The position numbers and the translations under genes are program-made. Below, in pieces: positions 58,580 to 64,000 of a stretch of DNA of 64,000 bases; position 1 is the first letter of the stretch, and every line of letters starts with the position of its first letter. This stretch comes from Rhodospirillales bacterium. Lineage in GTDB: Bacteria; Pseudomonadota; Alphaproteobacteria; JAJFIK01. The DNA lies in contig JAJFIK010000018.1 in the NCBI GenBank assembly GCA_021775005.1, positions 50,239 through 114,238 of the forward strand. Reading direction: 5' to 3'. The notes beneath the pieces are model-generated. The model saw only the letters and a program-made list of their open reading frames with translations, was not told where the DNA came from and did no database searches.

Positions 58580-59278
58580 ATGATTTTAACCTGTCCGTCT
58601 TGTTCGACACGATATTTGTCGGATCCGACGAGCCTTAATCCCAACGGACGCATGGTTCGATGCGCCAATTGCGGCCATTCGTGGTTTCAAAAGCCGCCTG
58701 ACGACATGCCCAAACAGGTCGCCGGCGCGACCCTGCAGCTTGGTGGCACCAGCGGCAGCCAGGCGGCTGCGCCCGTTGTGCCCGGTCTGGGGGGCGCTGA
58801 GCGCTTCTCTACTGAGCAGCGGCCGAGCCGACGGCGCGGGTTTTCTGCCAGCACCTTTGCCATTTGGATTTTGGTTCTGCTGGCAATCGGCGTGGTGGTT
58901 GCTGCGGTCTATCAATATCGCGTTGAGATCGTGCGGGGCTGGCCCCAAACCGCGTCACTCTACAACCTGACAGGGGTGGAAGTGATCAGCTCGGGACTTG
59001 ACTTTCGCGACGTCACATTTGAGCGCACCACAAACGACGGTTTGCCGATGCTGACCGTGCGCGGCCAGGTGGTCAATATAACCGATCAGTCGCTGCCCAT
59101 TCCGCGCCTGCGCATTACCTTGCGCGACGTCGATGAAGTGGAGCTTTACCACTGGACCTTTGCGCTTCAACAAACTCGTATCGGGCCGGGGACTTCAACG
59201 GATTTTGTCACGCGGCTAGCGAGCCCGCCGGTGGGTGCTTACGATTTTGAAGTGCGATTTGATGAGGATCGCGAGTGA
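58580..59278 (+). CDS. MJ0042-type zinc-ribbon membrane protein
   Basis: A 232-residue protein. The N-terminus MILTCPSCSTRYLSDPTSLN with CANCGHSWF gives the MJ0042 four-cysteine zinc ribbon. A proline-rich linker, a membrane helix (FAIWILVLLAIGVVVAAVYQ) and a beta-rich C-terminal domain (VRGQVVNITDQSLPIPRLRI, DUF3426-like) follow. The function is unknown; it is conserved beside ftsEX in alphaproteobacteria. It overlaps the hpt gene start by 4 bp. Confidence 0.87.
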   Translation: MILTCPSCSTRYLSDPTSLNPNGRMVRCANCGHSWFQKPPDDMPKQVAGATLQLGGTSGSQAAAPVVPGLGGAERFSTEQRPSRRRGFSASTFAIWILVLLAIGVVVAAVYQYRVEIVRGWPQTASLYNLTGVEVISSGLDFRDVTFERTTNDGLPMLTVRGQVVNITDQSLPIPRLRITLRDVDEVELYHWTFALQQTRIGPGTSTDFVTRLASPPVGAYDFEVRFDEDRE

Positions 59279-59808
59279 CGCGGATTCTTTTTACCGCCGA
59301 TGACATCGCCCACCGTGTTGCCGCACTTGCCAAAGACATCGCGCGCGAACGCAAACGGGGCCACGTCACGGAACCGCTTTTGCTTGTATGCATTTTGCGC
59401 GGGGCGTTCGTCTTCACAGCAGATCTGATCCGCGCCTTGACTAAAGAAAACGTCGAAGCGGAAGTCGATTTTCTTGGCCTCTCAAGTTATGGCGATAGCA
59501 CCCTGAGTCAGGGCCGGGTGCGATTGACCAGTGATCTTGATACCGATGTGTCAGGGCGAGACGTATTGGTCATCGACGATATTTTGGATTCGGGGCACAC
59601 TCTTTTCTTTGTTAAGACATTGCTGGCCAGTCGTGCCGCATCCCGCGTGCGGACCTGTGTTTTGCTGGATAAGCCGGACCGCCGCGAAATCCCGGGAGCC
59701 GCTGATTTTGTCGGGTTTCAAGTCCCCGATACCTTTGTCGTCGGCTATGGCATGGATGTTGCCGGTTCAGGGCGAGGGCTGCCCTATATCGGCACGGAGG
59801 CGGGTTAA
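59275..59808 (+). CDS. hpt: Hypoxanthine phosphoribosyltransferase
   Basis: A 177-residue type I PRTase. The PRPP-binding motif is VLVIDDILDSGHTL. The pyrophosphate-binding region is LLLVCILRGAFVFTADLIRA, and the base-contact region DFVGFQVPDTFVVGYGMD. It salvages hypoxanthine (and probably guanine) to nucleotides. The start is a GTG at 59275 overlapping the zinc-ribbon gene's stop (GTGA). Confidence 0.93.
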   Translation: MTRILFTADDIAHRVAALAKDIARERKRGHVTEPLLLVCILRGAFVFTADLIRALTKENVEAEVDFLGLSSYGDSTLSQGRVRLTSDLDTDVSGRDVLVIDDILDSGHTLFFVKTLLASRAASRVRTCVLLDKPDRREIPGAADFVGFQVPDTFVVGYGMDVAGSGRGLPYIGTEAG

Positions 59809-59859
59809 CCACGCGTCCCAAGGCACGCCCATCATTGGTTGTGGGAAGGCGGTGTCATT

Positions 59860-60234
59860 ATGGTTCATATCATCATTGCGGCGAAGGACGGTCCGGTACG
59901 CAAAGCGCTACGCGCCATGTTGATCGGAGTGGGCTATAAGATTTCCTGTGCTGGCGACGGGGGTGAAGCGCTGGATATTCTGCGTCAATCCGACGTTGCG
60001 CTTATCTTGGCTGATGTGCGCATGCCGGTGATGGACGGTATTGCGCTATCCATTGCAGCGCGTCGCGAGTTCCCTCAGTTGAAAGTGTTGATGATGAGCG
60101 AGGATCGATCATTTGCCGCCAAGCTGACCGCCCTTGATGTAATGACCGATAGTATCATTCAAAAGCCCTTCAGCGTACAGGCCTTACGCCGCGAAGTGGA
60201 CCGATTGCTTCCAGGGCGATTGCACGCCGCCTAA
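59860..60234 (+). CDS. Single-domain response regulator with altered acidic pocket
   Basis: A 124-residue CheY-like receiver without an output domain. The phosphoacceptor is Asp52 in LILADVRMPVMDG and the conserved lysine Lys102 in IIQKPFS. At the metal site the usual DD pair reads K9-D10 (IIAAKDGPVRK), and the Thr/Ser switch position is S80 in VLMMSEDRS. One acid of the Mg site is missing, so phosphorylation efficiency is uncertain. I start at ATG 59860 (MVHIIIAA). It is next to hpt and convergent with the TIGR02302-like gene, 1 bp apart. Confidence 0.85.
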   Translation: MVHIIIAAKDGPVRKALRAMLIGVGYKISCAGDGGEALDILRQSDVALILADVRMPVMDGIALSIAARREFPQLKVLMMSEDRSFAAKLTALDVMTDSIIQKPFSVQALRREVDRLLPGRLHAA

Positions 60235-60235
60235 A

Positions 60236-62839
60236 TCAAAACCGTCGCAACAGGCGCTCGAGATAATCGAGCTCAATCTCAGGTCGATCACGCTCTCCGG
60301 CGCGGCGGCGAAGTTCCTCAAGAATATCGCGGGCGCGCTGCATTTCCCGCTCCGTTGGCACACTGACACTGTCGCCAAAGTCGAGCCCTTGGTTGGGTGA
60401 GGTCCGCCCCAGGGGGTCGCGTCCAGACGCCGATCCTGATTGATCGCCGCCCATGCGCTCGGTCATTTGATTGAGCAGGTTTTGCGCCAGCGCCTCAAGT
60501 GCATTGCGCAGGGCCTCAACCGCTTCTTCTTGCAAGGGAACCGATCCTGCGAAACTACCGCCGGACAGCGCGCCCTTGCTGTCATCCATATCGCGCTGGG
60601 CATCCCCCAGGGTGCCCGGTGTTTCAACGCCTTGTTCAAGCAATTGTTCCATCAGGCCACGCAATTGGTTCATAAGCTCGGCTTGTTCGCCGGCCAATTC
60701 CCCCGTGCCGCGGGGCGCTTGCCCATCCGGCGCAGCGGGGCTTTCTTCGGGCAAATTGTGGCCATAGGGCCAATCCTCAGGCGGGGGCCATCCGCCCCAG
60801 TCAGACCAGGGGTCTGTCAGAGCGTATGGGCTACCGTCTTCCCCTTGCGCGCCGCGGAAGGTCTCATCAAGAAGCTGTCTTTGCCCCCCAAGAAGGTCGC
60901 TTAAGCCCTCCACAGCATCGGCGAGGGCTTGCTCCTGTTGGCTCATGCCCCCGCCACCTTGCTGCGGCTGGGCGCGCTCCATTTGCGCCAGCATGTCGGC
61001 GAGGCCTTCCAGCAACTCGCGGGCGGCCTGGCGGGAGCCCATCTGCGCAAGTTCCTCGATTTGATCGAGCAAGCTCTGCAGATCGTTTTGGTTCATGGAC
61101 TGCTGCTCGCCCGCTTGCTGCTGTTGCTGGGCTTGAGCATCTGCGGGCTGATTCTGGAACGCTTGCATGTACTGCTCGATCGCTTCTCGCAAGGCAGCCA
61201 TCAGTGCGGCGATCTCCTGGTTGCTGGCACCGCGAGATAGTGCGTCAAGCAATTGCTGCTCAAGCTCGCGGATGCGATCAAGGGCGAGGGACAAATCCCC
61301 GTCTTCCAGACGCAGTGCGAGATCCCATAAAATGTCATAGGCATCGCGTACATCGTCCACTGGAGGACGCGTTGCGAGTGACCAAACTGCCGCGCGCAAT
61401 CCCAGATACGCTGTGAGGTCATCGAGATACAAATCAGCACGCCTGGTGAGAGCATCAAGAGACATGACGACGTCGGTAATTGCTGTCTCACCCTGCACCA
61501 ACAACGCGCGCTGCTCAGCCACCGCCGCTGCCAGGGGGTTCAGGAAAACGCGGGTGGGAAGGGCGATGATCTGCGGTCGGGTGAACCCGCGCCCGCCTGC
61601 GTCGTCAACGGCGGCGAGCTGCAACACCACTTCACGCCCGGCCCAGGGGTGCGCGCGCCAATCAATGGATGGGCTGTCTTCAGCGGAGCGTGGATGCGGC
61701 CCAGGCAAGGCAAGTTCCGTGACCGCGCGATCGGCGGCGGAAAACAAGGCGTCGTCGCGCGGCTCCCCATTGTCATCAAAAAACTCATCCCGATAGCCGC
61801 CATCGGCGCTCGGTTGAGGAACCAGTTGCAGTTCGGCAGAAACCGCCGCCACGCCATAGTCGTCATGTAGCGTATAAGGCAGGCCGATCAGCCCTAAGGG
61901 TGTTGGGTGGGGTTGCGGCGCAAAGGCAATCTCTGGCGCAATATCCATGATGAGGTCAAAGACCCAATTGCGCTCCACGCCCCCCGGCGCGGCAACCGAA
62001 ATAGTGCCGGTTTCCATCAAGATACCGCTCACGCTCCAGGTTTGTGGCGCAATTTCTTCCACGCTTAAATCGCTCAAGGCACCAGTGAGAACAGGCGCAT
62101 CAGTGGTTCCCGCAATGCGAATGGCAAGTTCAGACCCTTGCGGGACTTGCACGGTTCCCGCAGCTCCAACGTCCATCACCAGATCGCCTGTTTCGTCGGT
62201 GAGAAAGAGCGGCGCGTAGCCGGTGTAACTTGGCGGTGTGATCCAGGCATCAAGACGGGCGCCGGCATTTGCGGATGATCCAAAGCCTGGCACAAATCCG
62301 TGGCGGATGAGCTGCCCGGCATCGGCGCCCGCGACCACAAGTCCGGCAAATAGCAACAAGACCGTAAGCCCCCGGATGGCCCAAGGGTCGCGCGCGGCAA
62401 GATCTGAGCGCGGCGCGCCTGGCGTGACGGATGCGAATTGCCGCCGCAGCCGTGTGCGATAGGTCGCCCAAAGGGTTATCGCCGCTTCGTCCTCTTTGCC
62501 AATACCGATGTGATCGGCATAGCTGGAGAGCGGCCGATGGGCCAAGCCGTTGTCATCTTCCAAGCGGCGAATGGCATCATCGCGCGTCGGCCGATGAAAG
62601 GATCGAATGCCCCGATAAAGCGACCAGGTAAATCCCGCCCCAAGTCCCAAGAGGGCAAACAGATGAAGGGTTGCAGGGATAAGCGCCCAAACATCAAACA
62701 AAGATGCAATGAGATAGAACCCAGCAAATCCCCCTGCCGGCCACAGCAATGACCATATGCGCTCAACGGCGAGCGCCACATGGGCAATGCGAACGCGCCA
62801 CTCAATTCGCGGTGGGAAGTGAACCGTCGGTTTGGTCAT
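60236..62839 (-). CDS. TIGR02302/DUF4175-like large membrane protein
   Basis: An 867-residue protein. Two or three N-terminal membrane segments (about 25-75 and 160-180) are followed by a large periplasmic region with beta-rich stretches (NWVFDLIMDIAPEIAFAPQP) and an extremely Gln-rich, coiled segment (about residues 565-625: QNQPADAQAQQQQQAGEQQS) that ends in Gly/Ser/Gln-rich, low-complexity sequence. Layout, size and the preceding LptM-like lipoprotein gene fit the TIGR02302 (DUF4175) family of alphaproteobacteria, of unknown function. It overlaps the lipoprotein gene by 4 bp. Confidence 0.85.
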   Translation of the reverse strand: MTKPTVHFPPRIEWRVRIAHVALAVERIWSLLWPAGGFAGFYLIASLFDVWALIPATLHLFALLGLGAGFTWSLYRGIRSFHRPTRDDAIRRLEDDNGLAHRPLSSYADHIGIGKEDEAAITLWATYRTRLRRQFASVTPGAPRSDLAARDPWAIRGLTVLLLFAGLVVAGADAGQLIRHGFVPGFGSSANAGARLDAWITPPSYTGYAPLFLTDETGDLVMDVGAAGTVQVPQGSELAIRIAGTTDAPVLTGALSDLSVEEIAPQTWSVSGILMETGTISVAAPGGVERNWVFDLIMDIAPEIAFAPQPHPTPLGLIGLPYTLHDDYGVAAVSAELQLVPQPSADGGYRDEFFDDNGEPRDDALFSAADRAVTELALPGPHPRSAEDSPSIDWRAHPWAGREVVLQLAAVDDAGGRGFTRPQIIALPTRVFLNPLAAAVAEQRALLVQGETAITDVVMSLDALTRRADLYLDDLTAYLGLRAAVWSLATRPPVDDVRDAYDILWDLALRLEDGDLSLALDRIRELEQQLLDALSRGASNQEIAALMAALREAIEQYMQAFQNQPADAQAQQQQQAGEQQSMNQNDLQSLLDQIEELAQMGSRQAARELLEGLADMLAQMERAQPQQGGGGMSQQEQALADAVEGLSDLLGGQRQLLDETFRGAQGEDGSPYALTDPWSDWGGWPPPEDWPYGHNLPEESPAAPDGQAPRGTGELAGEQAELMNQLRGLMEQLLEQGVETPGTLGDAQRDMDDSKGALSGGSFAGSVPLQEEAVEALRNALEALAQNLLNQMTERMGGDQSGSASGRDPLGRTSPNQGLDFGDSVSVPTEREMQRARDILEELRRRAGERDRPEIELDYLERLLRRF

Positions 62840-62985
62840 GCGAAAAAGTTGGCGTCCTCCTGCGGTTGCGTGAGGTGGGCCTCATCAGGGTCGTCTTCGC
62901 CCCCCGGCCGCACCAGGTCACCTTTCTTGCCGCAGGCCGACAGCCCCAAGCCCAAAACCATCAATATTGTTACGAGCCAACGCAT
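62836..62985 (-). CDS. Small LptM-like lipoprotein
   Basis: A 49-residue open reading frame not longer than a small peptide. It starts MRWLVTILMVLGLGLSACGK, an ideal lipoprotein signal with lipobox LSAC, and continues GKKGDLVRPGGEDDPDEAHL. CGKKG after the lipobox is the wording of LptM (YifL), the chaperone of LPS translocon assembly in enterobacteria. AGGAGG lies 5 bp upstream of the ATG. Its stop overlaps the start of the TIGR02302-like gene, so the two are coupled, as in other alphaproteobacteria, where this lipoprotein usually lies near lysA and argH. Confidence 0.8.
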   Translation of the reverse strand: MRWLVTILMVLGLGLSACGKKGDLVRPGGEDDPDEAHLTQPQEDANFFA

Positions 62986-63099
62986 GGCGGCCTCCTAGTG
63001 CATTCGTCACATATTCGGCCACTAGTCTGCCAAGGGGGCGACAGAGACGCTAGTCAAGATCGTGTAATTCTGAGTACACAAACAGGGGAGGATTCCGCC

Positions 63100-64000
63100 A
63101 TGATCAGAGAATTAACCCGGCTGGCCGCATTAACGCTTGTGCTTTTGTGGCCTACAACGGCCCTCGCCGGGTTTGAGGAGGCCGCGCAATACAGCGCCGA
63201 TCATCGCGGGGTCTCCATGCTCGTTATGATTGATGGCGAGGTGGTGTTTGAGAATTACCCCAATGGCGGCGGCAGGCGCGAGGCCCATGTGCTCGCCAGC
63301 GGCACAAAAAGCTTCTCTGGGATCATCGCCGCGGCTTTGGCGCAGGACGGGCTTTTGGAATTGGATGAGCGCGTATCAGACACCATCACCGAGTGGCGCG
63401 GTGATAGGCGGCGCAATATCACCGTGCGGCAATTATTGCAGCTAACGGATGGCATCGACCATGAAGGTCGCGTAGCCCGCGCGCCGAGTTATGCAGATGC
63501 CATACAGGGGCGGGCTGATCGCGCACCCGGCACGTTCTTTCGCTATCACCCCGGACCCTTTCAAATATTTGGTGAGCTTGTAACGCGCAAATTGAGTGGC
63601 GAGTCACCGCTTGAATATCTGACCCGGCGCATCTTTGAGCCCATTGGCGTGCGCTATGATGAGTGGCGCCATGGCCGCGACGGCAATCCGCATCTGCCAT
63701 CAGGCGCGCAACTCACCGCGCGAAACTGGGCGCGGTTTGGGCAGTTTGTCTTGCAGGGGGGCGAGTGGCGGGGTGATCAGCTGGTGGACCCGGGCGCCTT
63801 TGCAGCGTTGTTTGTTGGCAGCAGCGCCAACCCAGCTTATGGCCTCACCTGGTGGCTCAATGAGCCGGTGGACCGTCACTTTGCGGCGAACACCGTGCCC
63901 CTGAGCAACTCAACAGATTTCTGGACTGACTATGGCGTCATTCCTGATGACATGGTGATGGCCGCGGGGGCGGGCAAGCACCGGGTCGAGATCTCGGCTG
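63100..64000 (+). CDS. Beta-lactamase-fold serine hydrolase, 5' part
   Basis: The gene runs off the right edge; about 300 residues are visible. A signal peptide (MIRELTRLAALTLVLLWPTT, cut near ALAG) is followed by class C beta-lactamase/D-Ala-D-Ala carboxypeptidase-like sequence. The catalytic SxxK is SGTK in VLASGTKSFSGIIAA, and LLQLTDGIDHEG and FRYHPGPFQIFGELVTRKL match the usual conserved blocks, with YHPG where many have YSN. The ATG follows GGGGAGG 7-9 bp upstream. It may act as an esterase or peptidase and not as a beta-lactamase. It is divergent from the lipoprotein gene. Confidence 0.88.
   Translation, partial: MIRELTRLAALTLVLLWPTTALAGFEEAAQYSADHRGVSMLVMIDGEVVFENYPNGGGRREAHVLASGTKSFSGIIAAALAQDGLLELDERVSDTITEWRGDRRRNITVRQLLQLTDGIDHEGRVARAPSYADAIQGRADRAPGTFFRYHPGPFQIFGELVTRKLSGESPLEYLTRRIFEPIGVRYDEWRHGRDGNPHLPSGAQLTARNWARFGQFVLQGGEWRGDQLVDPGAFAALFVGSSANPAYGLTWWLNEPVDRHFAANTVPLSNSTDFWTDYGVIPDDMVMAAGAGKHRVEISA

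Noticed and set aside
60440..60904. Plus-strand frame opposite the Gln-rich part of the TIGR02302-like gene
   Set aside because: It is the antisense shadow of low-complexity codons and has no domain-like features.
1..64000. tRNA, rRNA, CRISPR arrays, insertion sequences, prophage
   Set aside because: No cloverleaf-like sequence, regular spaced repeats, transposase or phage genes were seen. A short RNA gene could still be missed by eye.

Overview
The window looks like a chromosomal segment of an alphaproteobacterium. The evidence is the gene set and gene order: phaR facing phaA-phaB, ftsE-ftsX divergent from an MJ0042-type zinc-ribbon gene and hpt, a DUF2125-type protein, a TIGR02302/DUF4175-like giant protein preceded by a small LptM-like lipoprotein, and a chorismate mutase/prephenate dehydrogenase pair. 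Base composition is moderately GC-rich throughout. I saw no tRNA, rRNA, CRISPR array, prophage or insertion sequence. Coding density is very high: many same-strand neighbours overlap by 4 bp, and six convergent pairs share a 4-bp fused stop. No gap without a gene exceeds 300 bases.

Layout. 1-3.3 kb: the end of an MscS channel and a reverse transsulfuration pair (cystathionine beta-synthase and gamma-lyase). 3.4-6.7 kb: a compact cassette of AMP-forming ligase, GNAT acyltransferase and stand-alone acyl carrier protein, divergent from a GntR regulator. 6.8-9.4 kb: a Tat-exported Asp/Gly/Arg repeat protein, a terminator, then a JmjC/ribosomal-oxygenase-like dioxygenase and an enoyl-CoA hydratase. 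I consider this the best candidate for an undescribed system: repeat-protein substrate plus 2-oxoglutarate oxygenase. 9.4-24 kb: a redox-rich catabolic region with an Acg-like nitroreductase-MarR operon and two clear palindromic operators, several SDRs, an aldehyde dehydrogenase, a DsbA/HCCA-isomerase-like protein, a nitronate monooxygenase, a class V aminotransferase, an old-yellow-enzyme, a nitroreductase, a sulfotransferase, a DksA-type zinc finger and a Baeyer-Villiger-type monooxygenase.

24.9-33.4 kb: a phenylalanine/tyrosine degradation island (folE, phhA, two Lrp-type regulators tail to tail, hpd, hmgA, a fumarylacetoacetase-family gene, maiA, a MOSC protein and a HisC-type aminotransferase). 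PhhA makes tyrosine, an aminotransferase (possibly the HisC homologue) gives 4-hydroxyphenylpyruvate, and Hpd, HmgA, MaiA and the FAH-family enzyme finish the route to fumarate and acetoacetate. 33.5-42.8 kb: a DUF885 protein, two GT39-like membrane glycosyltransferases, a GT2 enzyme and a VTT-domain membrane protein (probably lipid-linked sugar transfer), small proteins and a Rieske oxygenase. 43-47.5 kb: a PAS-GGDEF-EAL protein and polyhydroxybutyrate genes phaR, phaA and phaB. 47.5-63 kb: housekeeping genes (ArsR/SRPBCC pair, GloB, methyltransferase, tyrosine biosynthesis, ChaC, PlsC, HAD phosphatase, FtsEX, Hpt, response regulator, TIGR02302-like protein). The window ends inside a serine hydrolase.

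All functions are inferred from reading the sequence by eye. No database search was run, so family names rest on recognised motifs and synteny.
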